Shown here piece by piece: positions 8,900 through 17,037 of a stretch of DNA of 64,000 nucleotides. Within the stretch, counting starts at the first letter, position 1; each line of letters begins with the position of its first letter. The notes below the pieces were generated by a model that saw nothing but the letters and a program-made list of their open reading frames with translations, had not been told where the DNA came from and did not search any database. The position numbers and the translations under genes were made by a program. The stretch lies in NCBI RefSeq assembly GCF_038396615.1, contig NZ_CP121689.1, forward strand, positions 880,001 through 944,000, given 5' to 3'. Origin of the DNA: Thermatribacter velox (GTDB taxonomy: Bacteria > Atribacterota > Atribacteria > Atribacterales > Thermatribacteraceae).

Positions 8900-10119
8900 G
8901 GATTGTGGTGCAAAAATTTGGAGGTACTTCGGTGCACACCCGTGAGCTTCGTGAAAGAGCGGTTCAGAAAATAAAGCAAGCACTTGATGAAGGTTTTTCT
9001 CCCGTGGTTGTGGTTTCGGCCATGGGTAGAAAAGGCTCTCCCTATGCTACGGACACGCTCATTAGTCTTGCCAGAGAGGAATTTTCACAGGTAGAACCAA
9101 GGGAGCTGGACCTTTTGATGTCCTGCGGAGAAATCATTTCTACTGTGGTCATGGCTCAGGCTTTGAGGAGAGAAGGGTTGCGGTCGATTGCGCTTACTGG
9201 TGGACAGGCTGGGATAATTACTGATTCTAATTTTGGAGACGCCAGAATTCTTCGAGTGGAACCAGAACGCATCAGAAAACACCTTGAGGAAGGTTATGTG
9301 GTTGTGGTAGCAGGTTTCCAGGGCGTTACCGAAGAAGGCGATATAACTACTCTGGGGCGGGGCGGAAGCGACACCACTGCCGTGGTTCTGGGCGCAGCAC
9401 TTGAGGCAGAGTTTGTGGATATTTTCACCGATGTAGAAGGAGTAATGACTGCTGACCCTCGCATCGTTCCCGAAGCCCAGATAATCAGGGGTCTCACCTA
9501 CACCGAGGCCGCAGAAATCGTGCAGCAGGGCGCTAAGGTAATCCACCACAAGGCCATGAGCGTAGCCCGGGAATATCGGGTGCCGCTCAGGGTACGTAGC
9601 CTTACCAACGATGGTGAAGGAACCATCATTTGCGATATAAAATACCTCGTGGAGCGAGGTATACGGGGTACGGGTTTGCGCCCCCTTTACAGCGTTGCCT
9701 ATCGTGCCGGATTGGCCCAGGTGGTGATACCGCTGGGTGAGAAGCCTGAAAACAAACTTCGTGCTTTCAGTTCTCTGGCTCAAAAAGGTATCAGCATAGA
9801 CCTTATTAATCTTTTTCCTGACAACACCGCTTTCGTGGTTGAGGAACAACGTGCTTCTCTGGTAAAAGAGATTCTGGAGAAAGCAGGATTTACGGTGACT
9901 ATTAACGCACCCTGTGCCAAGGTGTCGCTGGTAGGCTTTGAAATGGCTGACCGTCCTGGAGTGATGGCACAGCTTGTTGAAGCCATGCAGGAGTCAGGAA
10001 TTGAAATCCTGCAGACCGGTGATTCTCACGTGACCATTTCCTGTTTGGTGTGGGAAAAAGACATGGAGCGGGCTATTCAAGCCCTGCACCGCAAGTTTCA
10101 GCTCGATGAGCTGTGCTGA
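8896..10119 (+). CDS. lysC: Aspartate kinase
   Basis: Aspartate kinase phosphorylates L-aspartate, the first step towards lysine, threonine and methionine. The 407-residue protein starts with the kinase motif QKFGGTSV, has [12 protein letters not shown] and [13 protein letters not shown] in the catalytic domain, and ends in two ACT domains (from about residue 265), including [15 protein letters not shown]. The ACT pair normally binds the inhibitory end product, probably lysine here. It overlaps dapL by four bases (ATGA), so the genes should be translationally coupled. Confidence 0.93.
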   Translation: MRIVVQKFGGTSVHTRELRERAVQKIKQALDEGFSPVVVVSAMGRKGSPYATDTLISLAREEFSQVEPRELDLLMSCGEIISTVVMAQALRREGLRSIALTGGQAGIITDSNFGDARILRVEPERIRKHLEEGYVVVVAGFQGVTEEGDITTLGRGGSDTTAVVLGAALEAEFVDIFTDVEGVMTADPRIVPEAQIIRGLTYTEAAEIVQQGAKVIHHKAMSVAREYRVPLRVRSLTNDGEGTIICDIKYLVERGIRGTGLRPLYSVAYRAGLAQVVIPLGEKPENKLRAFSSLAQKGISIDLINLFPDNTAFVVEEQRASLVKEILEKAGFTVTINAPCAKVSLVGFEMADRPGVMAQLVEAMQESGIEILQTGDSHVTISCLVWEKDMERAIQALHRKFQLDELC

Positions 10120-10131
10120 GGGGGTTTTACA

Positions 10132-11016
10132 ATGAGAGAATGGGGTAGTCTCCTGACTGCAGTGATAACTCCGTTTAAGGAAGACCTGGAAATTGATTAC
10201 CAGGCTTTTCGCCAGCTACTGGACTTTCTAATGCGTAACGGCTCAGACGGTGTGGTGGTTTCAGGTACTACCGGAGAATCACCTACGCTTACTCATGAAG
10301 AGAAACTGCGCCTTTTTGAGGTAGCCCTTGAAGAAGTGGGTGATCGTGGAGCGGTAATAGCTGGGACCTGCAGCTACAACACCCGGGAATCGGTAAAACT
10401 CAGCAAAGAAGCCGAGAAACTTGGAGTGCATGGCATTCTGGCTGTAGCACCCTACTATAACAAACCCCCGCAGGAAGGCCTTTACCAGCATTTTAAAGCT
10501 ATAGCAGAAGCGGTGAGTATACCTATTATGCTTTACAACATCCCTTCAAGGACGGGAATCAACATTAATCCTGAAACTGTAGCCCGACTTGCTGAGATAC
10601 CTAACATTGTGGCTATCAAAGAGGCCTCGGGAAGCGTAGACCAGCTTTCTCTGGTGAGGCGAATGACTCCTCAGGAATTTGCCATCTACAGTGGTGATGA
10701 TAACATGACTCTCACTATCCTTGCTCATGGTGGGAAGGGAGTAGTCAGTGTTGCCGCTCACCTGGCTGGAAAAAGGATAAAAGAAATGATTGAAGCTTTT
10801 CGGAATGGGGATGTTGATAGAGCGACGAAAATTCACCTTGAGCTGTACCCACTTTTCAAGGGTATTTTTATAACCACCAATCCCATTCCCGTAAAATTTG
10901 CGCTCAGCCTTATCGGAAAAAGTGGCGAGTGGGTACGTCCGCCTCTCTGCACCATGAATTCTGAACAAAAAGAAAAGCTTAAAAACATTCTCAAAGAAGT
11001 CGGTTGTCTTTCTTGA
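10132..11016 (+). CDS. dapA: 4-hydroxy-tetrahydrodipicolinate synthase
   Basis: DapA condenses aspartate semialdehyde with pyruvate, the committed step to lysine. The 294-residue TIM-barrel protein contains the GTTGESPTL motif near residue 44, the catalytic Tyr in YYNKPPQEGLYQH, YNIPSRTG, and the Schiff-base Lys in IVAIKEASG. The start follows GAGGGGG after a 12-base gap from lysC. It ends the lysine operon; aspartate semialdehyde dehydrogenase (asd) is not in the window. Confidence 0.94.
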   Translation: MREWGSLLTAVITPFKEDLEIDYQAFRQLLDFLMRNGSDGVVVSGTTGESPTLTHEEKLRLFEVALEEVGDRGAVIAGTCSYNTRESVKLSKEAEKLGVHGILAVAPYYNKPPQEGLYQHFKAIAEAVSIPIMLYNIPSRTGININPETVARLAEIPNIVAIKEASGSVDQLSLVRRMTPQEFAIYSGDDNMTLTILAHGGKGVVSVAAHLAGKRIKEMIEAFRNGDVDRATKIHLELYPLFKGIFITTNPIPVKFALSLIGKSGEWVRPPLCTMNSEQKEKLKNILKEVGCLS

Positions 11017-11041
11017 TTTTTATCAGAGTTGATGTTTTAAT
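11013..11041 (+). promoter_or_regulatory. Promoter for the argC T-box leader
   Basis: TTGATT (11013-11018, overlapping the dapA stop codon) and TTTAAT (11036-11041) are 17 bases apart. The expected start near 11048 places the whole T-box leader in the transcript. Confidence 0.5.
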
Positions 11042-11044
11042 GTA

Positions 11045-11325
11045 ATATACGCTGAAGTGAATAGTGAGGAAAGGCAAAGAAGGGGAATGCATCTTCTGAG
11101 GGGCACAGCGAGGGAACGTGGCGGTGGACAGGTTCCTCCCTGAGGGAGAAGGCTTTAGAGCCCCAGAGCTGGTTCCGAAGAAAGGGATATCCAGTCCCAA
11201 GTAGGTTTACCCGGGGTTTTTCCCGTTAGCCGATATGAGTGAAGCAGGGTGGCACCGTGCACTGCATAAAGCAGTGTACTCCTGCCGCTAAATAGGCCTC
11301 GTCCTGAGCGACGAGGCTTTTTGTT
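11045..11325 (+). promoter_or_regulatory. T-box leader (tRNA-sensing riboswitch) of the arg operon
   Basis: The non-coding gap before argC holds a T-box leader. The antiterminator is textbook: GCAGGG (11244-11249) pairs with TCCTGC (11280-11285), the 7-base bulge is TGGCACC (11250-11256), and the upper stem GTGCACTGC (11257-11265) pairs with GCAGTGTAC (11271-11279). Upstream, AGCGAGGGAAC with GGTGG and GTTCC near 11107-11140 looks like the AG-bulge and distal loop of stem I, and GGGGC/GCCCC may close a lower helix. The bulge TGGC predicts a tRNA with discriminator G. I could not fix the specifier codon. Arginine is expected from the downstream genes, and an AGA occurs on the 3' side of stem I, but this is inference. 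Confidence 0.85.
11296..11322 (+). terminator. T-box terminator before argC
   Basis: GCCTCGTC (11296-11303) and GACGAGGC (11310-11317) form an 8-bp stem with a 6-base loop, followed directly by TTTTT (11318-11322). It lies 24 bases before the argC start and should attenuate the operon when the T-box is not bound by uncharged tRNA. Confidence 0.85.
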
Positions 11326-11345
11326 TGAATAGGGGGAATAACAGG

Positions 11346-12380
11346 ATGGAGAGAATAAAAGTGGGAATAGCTGGTGGAAGTGGCTATACCGGGCTTGAGC
11401 TTTTGCGCATTTTGCACTCTCATCCTCTGGTAGAAGTGATCTGGATTTCCAGTGAGAGCTTTGCTGAAAAGAGTTTAGAGGAATACTGTCCCGCCTGGGT
11501 AAAGAGAGCTTCGCTTGAGTTTTTGAGTCTTAGCAAGCAGGGGGTACCTTCTCCAGTCGATGTAGTTTTTCTGGCTCTACCGCATGGAGAATCCATGAGC
11601 TATCTAAAGCTCTTTGGTCCTGAGGTAAAGGTAATCGACTTGAGTGCTGATTTTCGATTTAAAAACAGGGAAATCTATGAAAAGGTCTATGGCATTACTC
11701 ACCTTGAACCCCTGGCACTTGGGGAGGCGGTGTATGGTATACCTGAGATTTACAGAAAGGAAATAGCACAAGCCCGATTGGTAGCTAATCCCGGTTGTTA
11801 TCCGACTTCAGTAATCATTCCGGTTTACCCTTTGCTAAAAGAAGGGCTTGTGGAGGAGGATATCATTGTAGACAGCAAGTCTGGGGTGAGCGGTGCCGGA
11901 AAAAAACCCCAGGAAAGCACTCACTTTTGTGAAGTTTATGGAAGTTTCAAGGCCTATGGTGTTGGCAAACACAGGCATCAGCCGGAAATGGAAGAGAACT
12001 TGAGTGAGCTTTCTGGAAGGAGAATCAGGGTTACCTTTGTCCCTCATCTTCTTCCGGTGAAACGGGGCATTTTGAGCACTATTTATTTAAAATTACGCAA
12101 AGAGGTTTCTGAACAGGCTATCTTTGAGCTTTTTAAAGCCTATTACCAGGACCGTTTCTGGGTAAGAGTATTCCCTCCAGGTAGTTTTCCAGAGCTAAAG
12201 TGGGTGGTTGGTTCTAACTTTATTGACATTGGCTTTTTGAAGGTAGATAAGCAGCTGATACTGATTTCAGCCATTGACAACCTTACTAAGGGAGCTTCTG
12301 GGCAGGCAGTTCAGAATATGAACCTCATGTTTGGTATCGATGAAAGAATTGGTCTTCCTGAAAACATCCTGTATCCCTGA
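11346..12380 (+). CDS. argC: N-acetyl-gamma-glutamyl-phosphate reductase
   Basis: ArgC reduces N-acetylglutamyl-5-phosphate to the semialdehyde with NADPH. The protein starts MERIKVGIAGGSGYTGLELL, the usual dinucleotide-binding beginning, and carries the catalytic Cys in NPGCYPT and the motif GVGKHRHQPE. The frame extends back to 11325, inside the terminator T-run, so ATG 11346 after AGGGGG is the start, giving 344 residues. It is the first gene of argCJBD. Confidence 0.94.
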   Translation: MERIKVGIAGGSGYTGLELLRILHSHPLVEVIWISSESFAEKSLEEYCPAWVKRASLEFLSLSKQGVPSPVDVVFLALPHGESMSYLKLFGPEVKVIDLSADFRFKNREIYEKVYGITHLEPLALGEAVYGIPEIYRKEIAQARLVANPGCYPTSVIIPVYPLLKEGLVEEDIIVDSKSGVSGAGKKPQESTHFCEVYGSFKAYGVGKHRHQPEMEENLSELSGRRIRVTFVPHLLPVKRGILSTIYLKLRKEVSEQAIFELFKAYYQDRFWVRVFPPGSFPELKWVVGSNFIDIGFLKVDKQLILISAIDNLTKGASGQAVQNMNLMFGIDERIGLPENILYP

Positions 12381-12386
12381 GGAGGT

Positions 12387-13607
12387 ATGCTGAAAGTGGA
12401 GTGGAGAGCTGTAGAGAATGGCTTGGATGCAGTGCAGGGAATATACGCCCAGGGAGTGGCATGTGGTATTAAAAAAGATAAGAAAGACCTGGCAGTCCTT
12501 TACTCTGACCCTCCTGCCAAGGCCTGGGGAGTTTTTACGCAGAACCTCTTTCAAGCTGCACCGGTGATAGTGACCAGGGAGCACCTCAGCAGGGCGTCCA
12601 CCATCCAGGTGTTGGTGGCGAACAGTGGCATAGCCAATGCCTGTACTGGGGAGCGCGGGATCCAGGATGCCCGGGAAGTTGCCAGGGAAGCAGCTCGCAT
12701 TTTTGGTGTTCCTGATCTTTGCTGGGTGAGCGTTGCTTCCACTGGTGTGATTGGAGAATTTCTCCCTGTGGAAAAGATAAAGCAAGGCCTTAGAGAAGCT
12801 CGTTCTTTGTTGCCCAATCAATCTTCGGGACACAACGCAGCACTGGCAATTATGACTACTGACACGATGCCCAAGGAAAGGGCAGTAGAGATTGAAACCC
12901 CTCAGGGTGTGGTCCACATCGCTGGTATTGCCAAAGGAGCAGGCATGATAAAACCCAACATGGCTACCATGCTGGCTTTTATCGCTACTGATGCTGATTT
13001 GGAGATATCTTTGCTGCGTTCTTTGCTCGTCGAGGCTGTGGAACAGAGCTTTAACCGGATAACCGTGGATGGAGACACCAGCACCAACGACATGGTGCTT
13101 TTCATGAGCAATGGAGCCAGTAGTACTCCCCTGATTGCTGAAGGAAACTCTGTGGTGTCGGTTTTCAAGGAGGCTCTGTTCTGGTTGACCAGAGAGCTTG
13201 CCAAGGATATCGTCAGGGATGCTGAGGGAGCAACCAAATTCGTGACTGTGGAGGTGCAAGGTGCCCGAAGCAAAAAAGATGCTCGCCTCTGCGCTTATGC
13301 AATTGCCGAATCACCGCTGGTGAAAACGGCATTTTTCGGCGAGGACCCCAACTGGGGAAGAATCCTTGCTGCTGCAGGGCGTTGTGGAGCGAAATTCTCT
13401 CCCCAGGAGGTGAAGCTGGAAATTAACGGGCAGCTTTTTGTGGAACGGGGCATTGCCATAGACGTTCCCAGAGAAGCGCTTGAAAAAAATATGAAGAATC
13501 GAGAGCTTCATGTCCTGCTGAACCTTGGTTCTGGCAATGCTTCTTTCCAGGTTTGGACCTGTGATTTTTCCTTTGACTATGTCAAAATTAACAGCCACTA
13601 TTCCTGA
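12387..13607 (+). CDS. argJ: Bifunctional ornithine acetyltransferase / N-acetylglutamate synthase
   Basis: ArgJ transfers the acetyl group from N-acetylornithine to glutamate, recycling acetyl groups; some members also use acetyl-CoA. The protein self-cleaves before a Thr that becomes the nucleophile; here the site is in GMIKPNMATML, near residue 190. VDGDTSTNDM and DPNWGRIL are also present. A GGAGG site at 12381-12385 lies only one base before ATG 12387 but ten bases before GTG 12396, so the true start may be 12396. With ArgJ present no separate ArgA or ArgE would be required, although full-length ArgJ can be mono- or bifunctional and the sequence alone does not decide. Confidence 0.92.
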   Translation: MLKVEWRAVENGLDAVQGIYAQGVACGIKKDKKDLAVLYSDPPAKAWGVFTQNLFQAAPVIVTREHLSRASTIQVLVANSGIANACTGERGIQDAREVAREAARIFGVPDLCWVSVASTGVIGEFLPVEKIKQGLREARSLLPNQSSGHNAALAIMTTDTMPKERAVEIETPQGVVHIAGIAKGAGMIKPNMATMLAFIATDADLEISLLRSLLVEAVEQSFNRITVDGDTSTNDMVLFMSNGASSTPLIAEGNSVVSVFKEALFWLTRELAKDIVRDAEGATKFVTVEVQGARSKKDARLCAYAIAESPLVKTAFFGEDPNWGRILAAAGRCGAKFSPQEVKLEINGQLFVERGIAIDVPREALEKNMKNRELHVLLNLGSGNASFQVWTCDFSFDYVKINSHYS

Positions 13608-13625
13608 TTTTCCGGGGTGTTGCGC

Positions 13626-14420
13626 ATGAAAGTAGTGCTTAAGATAAGTGGTAAGGGGATAGATTTTGACGATTCTCTCCTTTTGGAGCCCGTGGCAGAG
13701 CTCTTCAAAAAAGGAGTTCAAGTTGCCCTTGTTCACGGCGGGGGAGTTCAAATATCTTCTTTTATGGAAAAAATGCACCGTAAGCCGGTTTTTGTAGATG
13801 GATTGAGGGTAACCACCGAAGAAGATATGGACATTACAGAGATGGTTCTTTCTGGTTTGGTCAACAAGAAATTGGTGGGGGGTTTTTCCCGCCTGGGGGT
13901 CAATGCCTGTGGCATCAGTGGTCGGGATGGCAACCTGTTCATTGCAAAGAAAGTGCAAAGAGAGAAAGAGGGGAAACTACTGGACCTGGGGAGGGTAGGA
14001 GAAATCGTAGAAGTAAATACGCGAATCATTGAAACGCTGTGGCAGGGGGGATTCCTACCGATCATTTCGCCGGTTTCCGCAGACGAGAGTGGCAACAGCT
14101 TGAATGTGAATGCTGACTGGGCGGCCTGCCGGCTTGCTCAGGCGCTGGGTGTTGAGGAACTGTTTCTCTTCTCCGATGTACCTGGAGTTCTTCGTACGGT
14201 CGAAGACCCTTTTTCGCTTTGTGAGGAGCTTTCCATTGCCGAGGCCGAGACCCTTATCAAAGAGGGCGTGATTCAAGGTGGCATGATTCCCAAAGTCGAG
14301 ATGGCCTGCCGGGTAGTTTGTGGTGGGGTTAACAGGGTATTCATCGGTTCGCTTGGGGAACTGAGAAAAGCTTGCGACTTAGAGCGGGGGAACTTGCGGG
14401 GTACCTGGATAAAAAAGTGA
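13626..14420 (+). CDS. argB: Acetylglutamate kinase
   Basis: ArgB phosphorylates N-acetylglutamate. The 264-residue amino acid kinase shows VLKISGKG at its N-terminus, HGGGVQIS for the phosphate, NVNADWAACRLAQALG and GGMIPKVEMA. ATG 13626 has GGGG about 8 bases upstream; a GTG at 13617 is possible. The protein starts directly at the first kinase strand, so it lacks the N-terminal helix that arginine-inhibited hexameric forms use to interlace dimers. It therefore resembles the E. coli-type enzyme (258 residues, arginine-insensitive), an inference that fits control at the T-box instead. Confidence 0.92.
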   Translation: MKVVLKISGKGIDFDDSLLLEPVAELFKKGVQVALVHGGGVQISSFMEKMHRKPVFVDGLRVTTEEDMDITEMVLSGLVNKKLVGGFSRLGVNACGISGRDGNLFIAKKVQREKEGKLLDLGRVGEIVEVNTRIIETLWQGGFLPIISPVSADESGNSLNVNADWAACRLAQALGVEELFLFSDVPGVLRTVEDPFSLCEELSIAEAETLIKEGVIQGGMIPKVEMACRVVCGGVNRVFIGSLGELRKACDLERGNLRGTWIKK

Positions 14421-14428
14421 GGTGGCGA

Positions 14429-15625
14429 ATGGTGCTGAACAGCGAGTACTATTTTGAGAAGGAGAAAAAATACCATCTGGGGGTCTATCGCCGTTCTCCG
14501 GTAGTCTTTGTTTCTGGAGAAGGTCCTTATCTCTTTGACCTGGAGGGTGAGAAATATCTGGACTTTCTGGCAGGCATTGCGGTAAACGTGCTGGGTTACA
14601 GTTTTCCTCCTCTGGTTAAGGCGATTCAGGAAGAAGCAGCGAAACTGCTCCATACTTCAAATCTCTTCTACACCTTGCCCCAGATTGAACTTGCTGAGCG
14701 ATTAATCAAAATTTCGGGGCTTTCCAAAGCGTTCTTTGTGAATAGTGGTGCCGAGGCCAATGAAGTAGCCATGAAAGTAGCCCGCTTTTATGGTCGCAGG
14801 AAGCACAAAAAACGCTTCAAGTTTATCTCTTTTGAACGTTCCTTTCATGGTCGCACCCTGTTGACACTTGCTGCAACCGGACAGAAAAAATTTCACCAGG
14901 ATTTGGAACCCCTTCCTTTGGGTATTGCTTACGCAAAGTTAAACGACTTACAAAGTGTCCTGGAAATCCTTGACGACGAAGTGTGTGCTATTATAGTAGA
15001 ACCTGTTCAGGGAGAAGGCGGGGTGTATCCGAGTAGTAAGGAATTTTTACAAGGCCTGCGCGAGCTATGTGACCGGGAAGATATCCTGCTTATCTTTGAT
15101 GAGGTGCAGTGTGGCATGGGAAGAACGGGGTCCTTTTTTGCTTTTCAGCATTTTGGAGTTAAGCCGGACCTGGTTACCCTTGCTAAGGGTTTAGGTGGAG
15201 GATTGCCTATTGGTTGCTGTCTTCTTGATGAGAAGGTCCTGCCTTTTTTGCATCCGGGGGACCAGGGTAGCACTTTTGGTGGAAATCCAGTGTGCGCAAG
15301 AAGTGCCTGCGTGGTTTGCGACGAAGTAAGTAAGGAATCGTTCTTGAAGAAAGTGGGTGAGAAAGGGGACTACCTGAAAAAGGAACTGGAAGGCTTGCAA
15401 AAGAAATACCCGGGTCTGATTAAGGAAGTCAGAGGAGTTGGGCTCATGTGGGGTATTGAAATCCCAGGTAGGGCTAAAGAGGCAGCGCAGAAGTTGTTTG
15501 AGAGCAAAGTACTTGTTAATGCCTGCAACGATGATGTGGTGAGACTTTTGCCTCCTCTGATTATAGAAGAAGAACATATCGACCTGGTAGTCAATGCGCT
15601 GGATAAAATTTTGGCAACCTGGTAA
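14429..15625 (+). CDS. argD: Acetylornithine aminotransferase
   Basis: ArgD transaminates N-acetylglutamate semialdehyde to N-acetylornithine. It is a class III PLP aminotransferase of 398 residues with NSGAEANEVAMK, FHGRT, EPVQGEGG, FDEVQCGMGRTG and the PLP lysine in LAKGLGGGLPIG. The frame opens at 14372 inside argB, but ATG 14429 follows GAGGTGG at the right distance and gives the usual length. Succinyldiaminopimelate is not an intermediate here because lysine uses DapL, so a dual ArgD/DapC role is not needed. Confidence 0.92.
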   Translation: MVLNSEYYFEKEKKYHLGVYRRSPVVFVSGEGPYLFDLEGEKYLDFLAGIAVNVLGYSFPPLVKAIQEEAAKLLHTSNLFYTLPQIELAERLIKISGLSKAFFVNSGAEANEVAMKVARFYGRRKHKKRFKFISFERSFHGRTLLTLAATGQKKFHQDLEPLPLGIAYAKLNDLQSVLEILDDEVCAIIVEPVQGEGGVYPSSKEFLQGLRELCDREDILLIFDEVQCGMGRTGSFFAFQHFGVKPDLVTLAKGLGGGLPIGCCLLDEKVLPFLHPGDQGSTFGGNPVCARSACVVCDEVSKESFLKKVGEKGDYLKKELEGLQKKYPGLIKEVRGVGLMWGIEIPGRAKEAAQKLFESKVLVNACNDDVVRLLPPLIIEEEHIDLVVNALDKILATW

Positions 15626-15732
15626 GGACTTGTGGGTCAGGTTTGGATAAAATTTAATTGGGCGTTGAAAACTTCTCTTGTGGAATAAAATATTGTGCAT
15701 GGTATTTAAATTGTTCTATTTTAGTCTGTAAA

Positions 15733-15837
15733 GCTGGTTAGCCTTGAATACCGCCTGCTGGGGTGAGGCTAACCTGAGAGGCGGAATAGAAATAACCCAG
15801 CCACCTTTAAAGCTGATTTGGGTGTGCCGAGTTTGCT
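15733..15837 (+). promoter_or_regulatory. Structured leader upstream of argG (candidate riboswitch)
   Basis: The 212-base gap between argD and argG ends in a strongly structured segment. GGTTAGCC (15736-15743) pairs perfectly with GGCTAACC (15767-15774). Inside its loop CCGCCT (15751-15756) can pair with AGGCGG (15779-15784), and GCTGGG (15757-15762) with CCCAGC (15796-15801). ACCCA (15795-15799) can instead pair with TGGGT (15819-15823), next to the only weak ribosome binding site (GGGTG) before ATG 15838. The order GGGGTG, CTGAGA, AAATAACCC, CTGATTTGGGT also recalls a TPP thi-box, but the 3' part is a poor match. The first 100 bases of the gap are AT-rich and probably hold the promoter, which I could not fix. 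Confidence 0.5.
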
Positions 15838-17037
15838 ATGAGTAAAGAAAAAGTAGTGCTTGCCTATTCGGGAGGTTTAGACACTTCGGTTGCCATTCGC
15901 TGGTTGCAGGAGCAAATGGATGCAGAAGTCTATGCGGTTACTCTGGATCTTGGGCAGGGTAAAGACCTCGAAGAAGTACGTAAAAAAGCGCTTGCTGTAG
16001 GTGCAAAAGAAGCCTTTGTTTTTGATGTACGTGAAGAGTTTTTGCAACGCTTTGTTATCCCGGCTCTTTGGGCACAGGCGGTTTACGAGAAAAAGTACCC
16101 CCTGGCTACAGCGCTTTCCAGGCCTTTGATTGCGGAGTATCTGGTGAAGATTGCCCGGGAAAAGGGAGCCCGCTATGTGGCACATGGTTGTACAGGGAAA
16201 GGTAATGACCAGGTGCGCATTGAAGTATCAGTGGCAGCACTGGACCCCTCCCTGGAAGTAATTGCTCCGGCACGGATATGGAACTGGAGCCGGGAGGAGG
16301 AAATTGAATACGCAAATCTCAATGGAATACCGGTTCCCGTCACCACGGGAAGTCCGTACAGCATTGACCAGAACATCTGGGGAAGGAGCATTGAGTGTGG
16401 AGTGCTGGAAGACCCCTGGGTTGAGCCTCCAGAGGAGGTTTTTGAATGGACACGAAACCCGCTTGAAGCTCCCAACGAACCCCTGATTTTCGAGATAGGC
16501 TTTGAAGAAGGAGTACCCAGAACTCTAAATGGTCAGTACTATTCGTTGCTCAACCTGGTTGAAGAACTGAACAAGCTGGGAGGCGAGCACGGGTTTGGGC
16601 GTATAGACCATCTCGAAAACAGGTTGGTAGGCATTAAGTCGCGCGAAGTCTACGAATGTCCCGCAGCTTTAATTTTGCTGACGGCATATCGGGAGATAGA
16701 AAACATGGTGCTCCCCCGAGAAGTGTTGCATTTCAAGCCCCATCTTGAGGAGCAGTATGCACAAGTCGTCTATGAAGGTCTATGGCACTCCCTGTTGAGG
16801 GAAGCTCTGGATGCTTTTATGAGTAAGTTAGCCAGAAAGGCAACTGGAGAAGTGCGTTTCAAGCTTTACAAAGGAAGCCTTCAGGTGATAGGTCGGCGTT
16901 CGGAAAACTCACTTTATGATTTTGCAATGGCAACTTACGATAAAGGAGACCTCTTTGACCACAAAGCGAGTGAGGGCTTCATTAAACTCTGGGGCTTGCC
17001 TACCAAAATATACTCCATGATTGACCGGAAAGAGTGA
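15838..17037 (+). CDS. argG: Argininosuccinate synthase
   Basis: ArgG joins citrulline and aspartate with ATP. The 399-residue protein has the N-type ATP pyrophosphatase motif AYSGGLDTS at residues 9-17, GCTGKGNDQVR and SPYSIDQNIWGRS, and normal length. The ATG has only a weak upstream GGGTG at 15820-15824, which can be paired away in the structured leader. It is followed by argH with a 4-base overlap. Confidence 0.95.
   Translation: MSKEKVVLAYSGGLDTSVAIRWLQEQMDAEVYAVTLDLGQGKDLEEVRKKALAVGAKEAFVFDVREEFLQRFVIPALWAQAVYEKKYPLATALSRPLIAEYLVKIAREKGARYVAHGCTGKGNDQVRIEVSVAALDPSLEVIAPARIWNWSREEEIEYANLNGIPVPVTTGSPYSIDQNIWGRSIECGVLEDPWVEPPEEVFEWTRNPLEAPNEPLIFEIGFEEGVPRTLNGQYYSLLNLVEELNKLGGEHGFGRIDHLENRLVGIKSREVYECPAALILLTAYREIENMVLPREVLHFKPHLEEQYAQVVYEGLWHSLLREALDAFMSKLARKATGEVRFKLYKGSLQVIGRRSENSLYDFAMATYDKGDLFDHKASEGFIKLWGLPTKIYSMIDRKE

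Noticed and set aside
12267-13259. A 330-residue open frame on the minus strand across argC and argJ
   Set aside because: It is antisense to two clear genes, has no family features, and the codon pattern is dictated by the sense strand.
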